64,000 bases of DNA from Isoetes taiwanensis. Its lineage: Eukaryota; Streptophyta; Lycopodiopsida; Isoetales; Isoetaceae. Positions 33,663 to 46,162 of the stretch are shown in pieces. The stretch lies in contig JAJEKV010000025.1 of NCBI GenBank assembly GCA_021234155.1, forward strand, positions 9,859,017 through 9,923,016. Reading direction: 5' to 3'. How positions within the stretch are numbered: the first letter of the stretch is position 1; the number at the start of each line of letters is the position of its first letter. Both the position numbers and the translations under genes were made by a program. The notes below the pieces were generated by a model. It searched no databases. It saw nothing but the letters and a program-made list of their open reading frames with translations, and had not been told where the DNA came from.

Positions 33663-34640
33663 GGTCTAACGACAAGTTTATTCTTGTCCTTATCATCATC
33701 ATTCTTATCCTCATTAGCAACCAGGTCTCTTAATTGAGAGGGCACGTCGCTTGGGATCAATATGATTAAAGGCATCCCTTCAACCATCCATATATAGTTG
33801 ATGGTTTTTATTGCTTGGTATCGAAGTGGATCATTAGGGTTAGGCTTCCACCTCTTCTCCCGACAATTAATGTACTTATTGGGATAAGGTATAACCTTCC
33901 TATTGACAGGCTCCAACCAAGAGACATACATCTCTTCGTAGTGAGGTTCGTTTGGGTCTTCTATAGAATTTTCTTCTGCATAAACTCACTAAGTAGGGCA
34001 GCTATAAGCTGGCCTCACAAGCAAAAGAATATCCTTCCTAATATCTTGATATGGATTAAAGATCTGAAGTGGATTCTTGGGCCTCTGATTAGCCGGGCCT
34101 ACATATGATGGTGGAAGGTTACTTTCTTGCTAGATCACCATCTCAGGTTCAACCAAAGCTTTTTGCCGCGTGTGAGGGAAGAAATCATGCATGTCAGATG
34201 GACCGCCTACATAGTAGACCCAATGAGTAGTCCATGGCCTCATTGATGTATGCATTAAACCACCAATGTTCCTTTCCTTTTGAGATGCTACCCAATGCAT
34301 GATGTATTTTGTTATGGACCTTCTCAAAACACCAATTTCCTTGAGGGTTTTCACTAAAGGTAAAGTCTTTGGCGCTCCTTGAGGAATCATGTGTGCACCA
34401 TCTTCATCTGCCTTCCACATTTTGATCTCCTTCTTCGGCAACCTCTCACGATGCCCAAGTTTCATCTTATAAAACATTAAAAGCCATCCGTCTTTATCTT
34501 TGAACTTATAGAAGTGGTTCTAAATGGCCGATCAGACATTCCTTCAGCTTTTCACGAATCCCTTCCAATCAGGAACCCCATGCACAAATTCAGGCATTGA
34601 AGCCTTCGAGCTACATTCTCGAAACAGCTGCATTAACTCC
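33641..34640 (-). pseudogene. Interrupted protein, C-terminal part (family unknown)
   Basis: Together with 58372-58790 this forms one minus-strand reading frame that stays in phase across the 23.7-kb insertion when the ACTCC duplication is counted once. In this part the frame runs from MELMQLFRECSSKASMPEF to EKNVFC. It is interrupted only by in-frame stops (after GFVKS, RNV, SAI, PEMVI, and a TAG TGA pair after YSCPT), with no frameshift seen over about 330 codons. Later segments include LKEIGVLRRSITKYIMHW and EEMYVSWLEPVNRKVIPY. I do not recognise the family; a transposon-encoded or plant-specific protein is possible. Confidence 0.6.
34636..34640. repeat. Left target-site duplication of the large LTR element
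   Basis: ACTCC directly before the left LTR, repeated at 58367-58371 directly after the right LTR. Confidence 0.92.
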
Positions 34641-36233
34641 TGTGACGCTCCCTGAACATATACGGCACTCGGACGTATACATACGGGGACTTTCCCCTTC
34701 CATGGCAACCAACTCGCCACGAGCAGGGCCCTCCGTGTAACTCGGGCCATCTATAAAACGATGCTCGAGTGAAGGACACAGAGGGGTCATTCGGCCCACG
34801 CCTTCAATGGGACTCCTAAGTTGCGGAAGCGTGAATACATGTTAGCACACATCATAAATTATATATAAATAACCACCACGAAGGGTGGCACATCCATCCA
34901 AGTACTAACGGCAAAGAATATGCATCTAATCCTAAGGAAAACACCCCAAACCCCAGGTTCTACCCCGGCTCAGACTCCAGTGAGGATCGACTGACGGCTA
35001 GGTCTCAAGAGATCAGCAGACCGAATCTTGGCATGGCGTTGGCTGGCATAGAACATCGGCTAGGGTTGTCCACTCCATCCGCCCCTCCTGTGCACACTTT
35101 GCAGATGAGTCCAATCATGCTATGGCGTCACTATAGCCTTCCGGATACGCAGACTCAAGGTATCACCCTTCGAGCCTACTCCAGGGTTCATGAAGCCCCG
35201 TCCGATGAGGCAGGTCAGGGAAGTGTCCCCTTCCAGGATCACAGTGGTTCCATGGGTGAGCTAGAGAATACGTGCCGCATCAGCGACCCCCGCATCCGTG
35301 CGGAACTTACTCACCCTAAATCTACTCAAAGCCGCAGGGGTGCCCCATACCAGGTCACACCTCCGCACCCGGGAGTCGGGACCCATACCCGCCCCTCGTG
35401 ACCGGGTATCGCCTAGCCCAATCGTAGGAGTCTCGGGGAGCCTTTTATGTTCGTGCAAGACCCCACCCCCACTTCACCACTTCGTCCCTTTATCCGGTGC
35501 TAAGCAATTCCATAGCATCCACGACTTGGTGGTCTCTTGTGCACAAAGTATATATAATGGGAAATATAGGGATCTACCTAGGAGCATACTAATAAACATG
35601 GCTCGAGGTCTCTACCCCCTTAATTCCCCATTTCAAGAGTAATACTATGCAAAAGAACTATCAATCCATCATTTAAGAGCAAGTACTGGAATCGAGATAA
35701 GGAGAACTCACCTTTGCAATCAAGGGTTAGTTCCTACAGTGTGTAAAGCGTGAGAGAACGTGAGAAAACAGGAAGAAATACACACAACAAGTGCCCAACA
35801 GGGGCTACCCTACAGATAACACAACTAAGCTACTGGACTAACCGGTCGAGTCGGGCTTGGGAGGGCTCCATCTCGATTTGTTTGAAGGGTGCCCTGGCTG
35901 CTTTGCTCCTCCTCCCCCATCTCCAATTGCTCCTAATTCAATTGGGGCACAAAAGCCCTAATTTGGGTGTCCAAAATGGAAACCCCCCCCTTGCCCAATC
36001 GATTTGGGCCAAGTGGCATGTCATTAATTAACTAATTTGGTATTTTAGCCCTTTTTAATATTAGGATAAGCCCTAAATTCGAATTAGGGTTTTGGGTTAG
36101 GTTTCCACCTTTATAATTTAATTATTAACATAGCTAACCTTAGCTTATGAATAATTAATGTGCCATTAATTATTCATAGTGACGTGTCATGTATTTATAC
36201 TTAAATATGCGTATAAATATGTGGAACGTCACA
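34641..36233 (-). repeat. 3' LTR of the large element (1593 bp)
   Basis: Begins TGTGACGCTCCCTGAACATA and ends GTGGAACGTCACA as read on the plus strand. Compared with the other LTR it keeps about 153 bp (roughly 35846-35998) that the right copy lacks. Frames within it are not genes. Confidence 0.93.
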
Positions 36234-36247
36234 TTCTCCCCACCTTA
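36234..36247 (-). promoter_or_regulatory. Polypurine tract of the large element
   Basis: TAAGGTGGGGAGAA on the minus strand, directly before the 3' LTR. The preceding GAGGACAGCATTATTTT is the kind of sequence that often ends the polyprotein region of Ty3-type elements. Confidence 0.8.
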
Positions 36248-36639
36248 AAAATAATGCTGTCCTCAGCATCAAGACTACTCTTGTTGCAGGGCAACACATC
36301 ATACATTGGAAGGGAGTCTCCCCTCCTTAAAGAGATAGCGTGAGATTATAAGTCACACAGACGTTGTCATGTTCAAAGTGGTTAAGTTTGAAATGACTTG
36401 TAATGTGCAATTTATAACTCTGGAATATAAGAGGTAGAGGTATAGATCAGACATGATCATCGCTTAGGACTGTCAAAAGTGAACAGTGAAGGTTTGTGGA
36501 AGTCTCACTGTTTCATTCGTGGTGACGAGTTCACAGTCTATCTATTTTAGAAATCATTCTTTCTATACATACATGTAACTGATTTTATATTAAAGACAGG
36601 TATAGATATAAAGAACTTCTATTTGTTGTTATATTATAA

Positions 36640-36680
36640 CTAGAAACGTGTGCCCGGCGATGCCGGGCATTAGTCGTGGA
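36640..36680 (-). mobile_element. Helitron 3' terminus, minus orientation
   Basis: Read on the minus strand: a perfect 8-bp-stem hairpin (36651-36669), ten bases, CTAG at 36640-36643, then T. Hairpin plus CTRR plus insertion before T is the Helitron 3' signature. The element must extend rightwards from 36640; its TC-starting 5' end was not located, so its length is unknown. It may carry the exon-like fragments at 38-42 kb. Confidence 0.75.
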
Positions 36681-38230
36681 CATGTGGCATGGGTGTTTCG
36701 CCATGCCTATAGATGAAACAAAATATGAACATGTTGAGTGTAGTTTGCATGTCTAATGTTGAAACAGGACGATGTATTCAATTGCATCCACCCCAAGCTT
36801 TGTAACAACCTCCCCTACTATGTGCAATGGTAATGCCCATCTCACATACTTAAACATGAGTGCTTAATGCAGAAATGTTGTTGTATAATTACTGAAAGGA
36901 GGGGAATGCTTAGGCTTAAATTTTGCAGACTTATGTTATAATGGTGAATGCAATGCTAATGGTGAAGGGTGCTCGACACAATTGTTCTGAAGTAGATTTA
37001 ATGAGGTGTGTAGATGGAACAGAATACATAATGTAATTGGTAATCGGTGCATTCCAATGATCCCGAAATTGCAATGTGCAATTCAAATTTTAAAATCACA
37101 GCATTGCCAATGCTCAATGTTGCAATCTTGTGATTAGCTATTTTTTCTTCTTGTGTTTTGTAGTTTGATCATTGTCCCAAATGCTAAGATGTTGCTTTTT
37201 ATTTTGTCCATCGTAAATTTACTTATTTTACAAACTCATGGAAATATGTGTAGATGTTGTATTAGTGCTACGTAAATTGCTATAAAATGTAAATTAGGAT
37301 GGTCGGTGATAATAAGGGCATCAAACAATTTAACGATTGTCATTGGATTGTCAAAAAGTTTAGGAAATCTAATTAAGATGGACACTTCCAGAAGAATGGA
37401 AGAGGAACGTGGATATGATGGCAAGGCCATTGATTTGCTGTAGGTATGCAAATTCAAACAAAGTATTACAATCCTTCTTAGTAATAAATTGAGCATGACG
37501 CATGTAAAAATTAGGTGGCACTGGTATGGTATTTGTTAATACAAACTTGTTTGTTTTTTCACTTCCACAATAAGAAATATAAGTGATGTAGGAGTATATA
37601 GGAAAAGTTTTATAAAAATATCGCATCAAAAAAATGTTTATATGGGCTTTGTAAAACCCTATGTACATACATGTATATTTGTATATTGTACAAAATTATT
37701 TTGAAGAACATTAACGCCATATGGCAAGATGCATTTTCCTAATGCACGTGATTGAATAGGCTTTTGCGGTGCAAGATGCCACCTTCAACAAATATTGTAG
37801 AATGTTGTAGTTTTAAGATTTTGTGCACATGATTTGTGGTGCAAGATACTGGCCTCACCTTCAAGGATATTGTGGAATGTAGTTTCATTGACAATAAGAC
37901 GACTTATTTTAATTGAATGCTGCCTAAGTTTCAGATCATATACTTAAAGGATGAGACTGAAAAATCAGAATTTGAGAGCCAATCAATTTGTTGCAATCAA
38001 TACCCAATTGCATGTTTGGCTGCCAAGACCCAATTGCATGTTTGCACACAGGATGGCACCAACATTAGGATTTCACCTTGCTTGCATAAAACAGACATTC
38101 TTATCATGTGAGATACAATCAGATTTCTGAATAACAAATACTGCAGCCTTCTAGATTACAATAGCTCCAGGTCTTTGAGCCAGTACTTATTGTCTTATGG
38201 GTGATCCAGATTACATATAACCAGAGAAAT
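36681..38230. other. Probable Helitron body, no coding signal
   Basis: AT-rich sequence with no protein-like frame. It is presumed to be the interior of the minus-strand Helitron, by position only. Confidence 0.35.
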
Positions 38231-38249
38231 TGAATGCAAGTTTCCAAGC

Positions 38250-41200
38250 TCGCAGAACTCAAAGATGAGTCCTTAGCTGCTGGAAACCTGTATTGTAAAT
38301 CCCATAGAAAACAATCAAGTCGCATTATCAGAAGAATGACAGGAGACCCACAATTATACAAATGTTGCACAAAATGCTTAAGATTAACATATATGATCCC
38401 ATGCTTAACATAGTAAAGGGTGATAAGAGTGGCGAGCTTTTATGAGCTTGAACTATCGATGCATGGCAGCCTCTTAAACGCCTACATGACTCAGGGAAAA
38501 TTAGATTATAGTGGACATTTAAAAACGACCTTGAAGAATGGCAAATCAAAGGTGAAAAAACAATACCTGACCCTGCTTGTAGCAAGCTTCTTCAGACCCA
38601 TAGGGACCAAACTTGCATTAGAAGTGCTGCATACCACATCTGGCACGTAAAAAGCATGAAGCTAGAATTAAATCAATCATATCATTGTTGTCGTATAGCA
38701 AGCTTGATGTACAACACAGGCAAAAGGCAACAATAGAATGAATTAGTCTTGCCAACCTTTCTCCATAAATTTCTGAAGGGCATCAATGCTAACATTTTTT
38801 AGAAAAGCCCAGTTTTACATACAGAATCCCCCATTATATCCTATTTGGTCATTTCCCCTAATGTTCCCAACAGTTTGAGATTCCTTTTTAGTAAACATAG
38901 AGAGCTTATATTTTATCCTCAAAAAGAGGTGCAAGCACAAGCATTTGGTGCCTAAAATCCAGTCAATATTTGGCAATGAGTAATCTGCAAACAGGCTATC
39001 ACGACCTAGAGATGTGTTTGAATACCCATCAAAGCAACAGAAATACACCATCAAAAAGCATGATTTGTCAAGGGGGATTATGAACAATGATAGCAAAACC
39101 AGACCTAGGAGGAACTACAAAGGAGTGAAATGTGATGCTAAGGAGAAATGTTGCTCAAATAATTTAGGCTTTGTTCAAAAGATGTTCAGGCCGCAAGTTT
39201 GACTTCTCATCAAAAATCTCCTATATATCATGTAACTTTTCAGTTCAATATACAAACCTAAAAAATCTATAAGCAAAGAAGATAAGGAAAGGCACCCTTT
39301 CTGTCGGCTTCCATAAGCGAGCTAAAGGTGCGCACATTAGCTGGAAATCAAGTCCAATGCATTCCTCATAAAGCTGAGGTTGCTTCTGCATAGAGATCAC
39401 TTTTGGCATATGTCTACAAACTACATACAACTACATCAAGCATTCAGCACCTAACACCCTAATCAAATTCAGATGTTAAGTTTTTTCCACATGCACATTC
39501 AAGAATTTGTTGCATACCTGAAAATGGGGCCACTGCTTATCACTGTGGCAGCAAACCTTAACCTGTAACACAATCAAGAATATGAAGTCATTATACTTCA
39601 CATGCAAGAACATTGTGCAGCATCGCATCAATTATGCCACATAATTGCAGAATCAAAAGATTAAAGAACATGCCCTCATAAAAAAATCATTCTTGCACTT
39701 AAATACATGCAGTGAACCTCTTGCATTTAAGATACTAAACACACTAAGAAGTCATAAGATTAGAACGTAAGCTATAGATCTAGATCAAGATAGAAACATC
39801 AAAAACACTTGGACAATGCACAAACCTTGACGGAGAACAAACAGGAACAAACCTTCATGAGGTGAATCCGTGGCTACTTTTTAATTCTGGAAGTTACAGT
39901 ATGGAAGCACATCCATTGACAGGTTTCCTATCCCGAAACATTTTAAGAGTAACAGCAACAGACTGGTCTTCAGATTCTAGCAAATTTGATGAATTCTGCT
40001 TATTTTAGTGGAAGGGAGCCTAATCATAATTGACTCTTATGTTCTATAAAATGTAGAAGCCAAATAGCAGTGCTCCATATGCCTTTAATGATGAAAACCT
40101 TGACAATATAAGGGCTATGAAGAGGAGACTCCAGACGAAGAATAACATTATGAAATACAGTGTATCTGGTTGGTAATAAACATAAGAATAAGAACTTACT
40201 CTGTTGATGACTCGATCAACTAAACTTGCTGCATCTCCATATAACTATTGTGCTGGACCTGTTGCATTTGCAACAACTTAGAATTGTGGTGCAACTAAAA
40301 TTTTGGTTCCACGTGTAGTTGGGCTCACAGCAGCATCCTTGGCATATCATCTTGACCTTCTAATTTCACAATTAGTTGTACATGTGAGATGGGCAAGATG
40401 GGCAAGATGAGAAATGACAGGGGCACTTCTGTCAAAACTTTCATGATTAGATTCCACCACTAAACCGACCAATCAGCTGTGATCGTAATAATACACCTTA
40501 TAGCTACAATAGTACTCCAATAGAAACTATTTTCGTCCTTTAAAAATTGAGCATTATTATCTTGACATCCAATTATAACGAAGCTAAAAGACACACATAT
40601 TCGCAAAGAAAAATGAAATAACAAAATTCCCAGGCACAAATCTGTAATTGAGATAGATAAAACTTACTCGAGCATACAGAGCATACAGTTGCACAGGCAT
40701 GCCATCTAATAGGTAAATAAAAAGACATGGGGCCACCTTAAAATTTAAATTGTACCTTTTTAGAAGGAGATATTCGAACAACCATGCCTGCCCAAAGGAC
40801 CAAAGCATAAACTAAGTGAACAAACTCCTGCATCCTCAGTGATACACCAGCATTTTCTACAAACAAAAAGGGCCCACAATTAGTTGCAAGAATAGAACAG
40901 GATATAAGGAGGTGCACAATCCCACTTTAGAGAGGAGGTTCTAGTTCTACATCAGTCTGTTTCTATGCTTCATAGCTTTTTCAGAGCTTGCAACCATATT
41001 TTCTTCATGGACATGAAATCCATAGCTAAACCCAAATAGAAACTGTCAGCATTCTGAAGATTGAAAATGTAGTTCCAAACTCTTCCTTTATCTGAAGAAG
41101 CCAGAAAATGTGCAATGATCTAATGCTTGAGCATTGTTTAGTGCTCATACATGTGCCTAATCAAACAAAGACATCAAGCATACAAATACTCAGCTAGGGA

Positions 41201-41720
41201 GGCCGAAGCTTACCATCTTACCATCTCTCAACATGACGAAAATAGGAAGAAAGCATTAGAGGAGATGACCTACACAACTACTGCTCGCCAACGTTCAAAT
41301 CTCTGATTGGTAAGCGGATTCACAGTCTGCAGGAGGATCAACATAAAATGGGAACCCAGAATACGGAAAGAAAATGAAGAACCAGAAGCTCAAAAAAAGA
41401 AATAAAACTTACCTGCATGCATGTTACTCGGCTCACATTCTGGACAGTTTTTTTGCTCCAATCCGAGGGCTTTGAAAAAAGATTTCCAGCAGAGGGATGC
41501 ACTGATGGGGACGATCTAAACGTGGAAGGAGATACAGCGGAAGTGTTCACACCTCAATTCCGAAGGTAAATATTTGAAGATTGATACTAACCTTAAAAAT
41601 TTTATCCAGGAATTCCAGATGTCTTTCCATTGGTGCAATGAGTCATGGCAACCTCCTCTTCAACAATGAAGCTCCAATAACGCCAAAGCTTTTTTCAGAG
41701 ACGGCACTTGAGCAGAGGCT
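38250..41720 (-). pseudogene. Exon-like fragments of an unidentified gene
   Basis: Several minus-strand segments have splice-site context and open frames. The clearest first exon (about 41406-41540) reads NTSAVSPSTFRSSPSVHP and ends CAG|GTAAGT. The next (about 41280-41330) has NPLTNQRFERWRAVV after CTGCAG. One near 40767-40870 reads SLRMQEFVHLVYALVLWAG and ends AAG|GTACAA. One at 39527-39571 (VKVCCHSDKQWPHFQ) has both acceptor and GTATGC donor. Others lie near 38578-38650 and 38270. The phases do not all join, so no complete model is given. The Ser/Pro-rich start could be an organelle-targeting peptide. Lying inside the large LTR insertion, they are best explained as captured or transposed gene fragments. 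Confidence 0.35.
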
Positions 41721-43005
41721 ACTGTTTTCGTTCAATATTTTCCTAGTTGAACATAGAACCTAGATGAATGCATATGTAGACGAAAAGGAAGCGCGAAAAA
41801 GGTCCCTCGAATGGGGCCGAGGAAAAAAATAGTGGCTCTCCAACGTAAGTCGATCATTTCTGGCAGAGAAGCACGGGCCAGGGCCATCACCGCCCGCACT
41901 ATGCCGCTCCCTTCCCCCTGGAATTTGAAATAAAGGAAGACCAGACTTGAACTGGAAAAGGTCCCGCAGGGGGAAAGGGAACGCCGCATGCGGCGTTACA
42001 TGCGGCGTTCCTGGCACAAATACCAACAACATCTCAAAATAAAAAAGAAGATACAGAGTTATTAACCTCGCACTGTTTAATAGAAAGTCATTCTAATCAT
42101 ATTAACTTCTGTGTATATATCTATTATATTCTCCGTTCACTTTGCAAGTGATTTTATTACAGCTAGGCTTAATGTAATTTTGCATCTAAATTTTGTTTTC
42201 CTATTTGGTTACAATTTTAACAACTCATATATTGCTATCGTGAGTGTTTAGATGCCCCTGACATTTATAGTTACCCTTTAATAGAATCTATTGTTTAAAT
42301 TTGGTTTTTCCGACTATCCGAAAACTTTTTGTATTTATTTTTCAGGCCACTTTGTCTAAGGTCTTGGGATTTTTTACGCCGAAAAATATTTCCGATATTC
42401 TAAAAACTAATTTTGTTTTCGTCCATATGATTTTGAGAGGGGATTTTTGCCGTTTCAATCGATTTCCCCCTTTCAAATTCCGGCATGCATGCCACGATGG
42501 ATCTAGGCATGAAGGCGGGGAATTTAGGGAAGGTGAATTCTGTGCTTATGGTGGAACATAAATTTATTGTGATCGGATCGGTCTAAATCGTGTAGCTTGG
42601 CTGCATGTATGTTGCTCCTTCATAGTGTTGATCTTGGGCTGATTGATTACTTGGTTTAAGATTAAACTGTTTTTACTTTCTATTTTGCAGGTCTTTACAA
42701 GCTGCTCCGCTTTCTGAAGCTTAGCCATTCGTAGAAAACCATTTTTTGGTTTCGTGGACTTAACCTATTCATGTATTATTGATGTATTTGTAATGAATTT
42801 ATGGAAGCATTTGGTTATTTCTGCTCCTCAGCTCTAAGTTACCTAGGAATAATTATCCAGGTTGGGCCATGATTATTTGACAGGAGTTGTGGTTCCTTGC
42901 TTCCAAGTTTCTAGCAGAGATGAAATACTGATGATTATAGATGTGGTTGAAGTCGAGCCAGGTAATTTCTAACCGGATGCTTAGGTGTAGAAGATTAACA
43001 ACATT
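41721..43005. other. Unassigned, possible leader and intron sequence
   Basis: Contains GC-rich sequence (41880-42010) with the word CGCCGCATG repeated in both directions, and a plus-strand ATG-led short frame near 42500 (MDLGMKAGNLGKVNSVLM). A CAG acceptor-like site lies at 42690. No gene model is supportable. Confidence 0.3.
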
Positions 43006-43185
43006 AGTTCATGCTGTGAAAGAAGTATAGGCTGCATAAATAACAGACAAATTGTTATCTCTGTTAGTTTATGCTATTAAAGAAGTATAGGCTGCATAAA
43101 TAACAGACAAATTATCTTCTCTGTTAGTTTATGCTATTAAAGAAGTATAGGCTGCATAAATAACAGACAAATTGTTATCTCTGTT
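43006..43185. repeat. Perfect-period 60-bp tandem triplication
   Basis: Three head-to-tail copies (43006-43065, 43066-43125, 43126-43185), each containing AAAGAAGTATAGGCTGCATA. The copies differ at only a few bases, mostly at the start of the first and near the end of the second. Confidence 0.95.
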
Positions 43186-43784
43186 CTTTGCCCTAACTAG
43201 GAATAGCAAGCATAAGGAAATGCTTTTTAAATGATGTGATGCTGAGCATTTTTGCAAGGATATATTTCTTCAGATGTATGGTGTTCCTTGATTTTTATGC
43301 GCATCTCTAACTTTAACATCTCTGTTATCCACACAGTTTAGAGAACCAAAACATCGCACTCATGAATTTATTGGTTTTGTCTTTTATAGGAAGGAATCGG
43401 GTTTTCTCTTAGCGTAGGGCAAGAGAAAGTTCTCCCATCTGTTCCAATGGTTTAAGGCAACTATAGTGTGCTTGCATCCAATGGTTTTGCAGCTCTAAAC
43501 AGCCGATGTTAGGTAAACCACTTCCCCCCATTATAGACACAGGAAAGTGAAGAAAGAGGACCCTAATTCTGCGTGCTTAACAAATATCTTGAGTCTTAAA
43601 TTTGATATCAATTTCACGAAAGACAAGCTGGATTTTTCCTTTATGACTGGATTTGTTGTTATTGTTGTGGAATACTCCTCACGATCTTATGTTTCTTGAA
43701 TCTTAAATGGCATGATGCATTCGCATGGAATAAGTGTGATTATGTTGCTAAATAGTTGGGTCTATTTTCTCACTGCACAAAGTA
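43186..43784. other. Unassigned DNA
   Basis: No coding signal or element end is recognised. Confidence 0.3.
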
Positions 43785-43809
43785 GAAGGAAGGAAGGAAG
43801 GAAGGAAGG
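43785..43809. repeat. AAGG microsatellite
   Basis: About six tandem copies of AAGG. Confidence 0.9.
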
Positions 43810-43949
43810 TACTTTTATCGTCCACGGAGACCAATCGGTCTATGGGACCCAATACAAAAACGCAGCAAAGCGGATTCTTGCCTCGATTAAAAACCCCGCC
43901 CGAAGGGTTTTGAGGAAAAACCGTGGCGACAATCAGCTGTTGACAAACC

Positions 43950-45340
43950 GTGCTAATCATATAAAATCGCGGCTAACATCCCAATATATCTGATCATGCA
44001 CCACCCCGTAGTGCCTAGTCGTGGACAAACCGAGGGGCAAAGGTGACCTCGCGAGGTCCGGTACCTCACGGATGTATGACCCGGGGCAAATGCGGCGGTG
44101 TGTTCATCGGCAAATGCAAGGGGCCCGCGTCCGGCCCGTACTAAGGGGCGTGTCGGCGGATCGGTTGAGCATTTGGGCAAACTCTGGAAAGTGTGAGACT
44201 CATCCTCAATGGCACCGTTTGGCCCGGCCAGCATCTGGCCCGGAGACTCCCAATCCACTGCCCGTCTCGATCGCGAAGATGGGTGGGCACTGTCTGAATG
44301 GAGGCAATGAGTCTGGCAGCTTTTTCGGCGGTGGAACCTTGAGGTAAATTTTGTGGGCCCAGACTAACGGGGGTTAATGTGCTCCTTGTAATGGGCCATT
44401 TTGACCTGCTCTAGAGCAATGGGGTCCCCGAGCTTGCCAAGAAACAAGCATCTAGAGTACTCCGCGGTACATCCGCGATCGGCCATTGCGCCCGGTATCT
44501 TGCATCTGTGCTCCTGCCGCGTTTCATCTGGCGAACCAGCGATCTCTTACCCACCTCCAAGCGGGCCTAAAGCGTGCGGACTCATGGCCCAAAGCCCAAG
44601 CCGGTCGCGGGCCGAGCATCACCCATAGTAACCACTTTCAAAAATAGGCGATGTGTCTATCAAGGGTCACCCGTTTGGCGGCAAGAATCCGTTTCTACCC
44701 GCGAGAATCCGATAGGGGACCCGAAGGTTTCACCCCGCCCGCGTGCCAAAAATGCCTTCGCACCTGCTCCCAGTCATTCCAGGTGCTTGAAAGAGCGGAC
44801 CGGCCCCAAACCTCGACCCGTCTGAAGGGCCGACCGGGGCGACCGGTGCGGAACAGATGTGACCGATGGCCCCAATCATATAGCTCTGGCCGGTGGTGTT
44901 GTTCTGCATGGCATAAAAGCGCTTTCAATGTTTGTCACCCGCGGGGATAGGCGCCTCCCAGCCAGAGCGCTGAGGGGAACTCCACCCCTAGGTACTTGTA
45001 GGTGGGCGGACGCCCGCAGTCATCCCCGAGATATGTGAGTCACGAGGAGGCATGGGGTGGCGGAAGAGGATATGAGGAACCACCCCGGTCTTGGCGGATT
45101 GGCGCAAGATGTGTCCGTAGCGACCGACAAAATGTGTCTAGGGCATCCGTGGTGAGACCATAACCAGGGGTGTGGGCAGAAAGCCAACATCGTCCTTATA
45201 GATGAGTGGGGGATGACACAGTGCAAAAAGTCGTATGCCATCCCCCATGCTCGATGAAGCCGGGGCTCTAAGCCCGATCAATGTAGAGGCCAAAAAGTGT
45301 TGGCGAGAGGAACTAACGATAGGCAATGATTATATCTTTC
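43950..45340 (-). pseudogene. LINE reverse-transcriptase remnant
   Basis: On the minus strand three RT landmarks occur in order with normal spacing: SPTLFGLYIDRA (45306 down to 45271), YKDD where YADD is expected (45200-45189), and PTYKYLGVEF (about 45006-44979). The first and last are typical of non-LTR retrotransposons. Frameshifts separate them and a TAG follows the first. The GC-rich remainder down to about 43950 keeps long minus-strand frames and may be the C-terminal part. It is more GC-rich than its surroundings, which suggests a separate origin. Confidence 0.6.
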
Positions 45341-46160
45341 TTGCGGGGAAGTGCATTAGCAAATATGTATGGCAACCACTTTCGGTTTTGAAAAGAATAG
45401 AGGTATCTCGAAAAGAGATGTGGAAGCGTGGAATAACTTTCTAGCCACTTGGGCCAACAAGGATAGTTTCTCCACTAATACTGACTTGAAGGTCTCAAGC
45501 CGGATATAATTCCAATTTCTTATTATTCCGCATGAATCTTTTAGCTTACCAAATACATGCCTTGGTGTCTTTTACAAATTGTTCTTAGTAAACATGCCAT
45601 TGGATATTGATATTTTTTTGTAGATACCATGGGAACTTAAAATGTCTCATGGAGGGCGACCTTATGAAGCTATCATAAAATGCCGGTGTTACCTCTTGGT
45701 GCAACAAAGGAGTATGGTTATTCGGGTAGTGATGCAACAATGAACATCAAACTTCGTGTAGTGACATAGGTCTTTGCTTCCAACAGGGCATCTTCATGCT
45801 ACATTTTTGTCTAAATTCTTTTTCGACCTCACTTAGTGTAAGCTTTATGCCGTTCATCTTCTTATATTCTCTGAGATGGAACAGTCAGTGTATTTCATTA
45901 TTATCTTTGCTTTGAGAACTGGATTTCATTTTTACAAAGAGTTCCACGTAGAGTTTCATCGTTTTAGTTCTAGAGAGTGGTTTGGGCTCCCTGATCTCAC
46001 TTTGTACGGGTGACATTATGTTCTCCTGTCACACATGATCATGCAATTACTTTTCCCTTTGTCTTTGTGTGGTTTTGCAACTCTCTGATCTGCCATTTTT
46101 TTTCTTTAGAATGCTCCTTACAAGCAAAAATATAGTTCAATTGTCTTTGCACTTCTTGCA
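45341..46160. other. Unassigned DNA
   Basis: No coding signal or element end is recognised. Confidence 0.3.
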
Positions 46161-46162
46161 TT

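Noticed and set aside
34544-36031. Several plus- and minus-strand frames of 60-120 codons
   Set aside because: They lie mostly within an LTR, do not keep their frame in the homologous LTR at 56921-58366, and have no domain.
44401-44950. Plus-strand Pro/Ser/Arg-rich frames
   Set aside because: They are opposite-strand shadows of the GC-rich LINE remnant, whose minus strand carries the RT landmarks.
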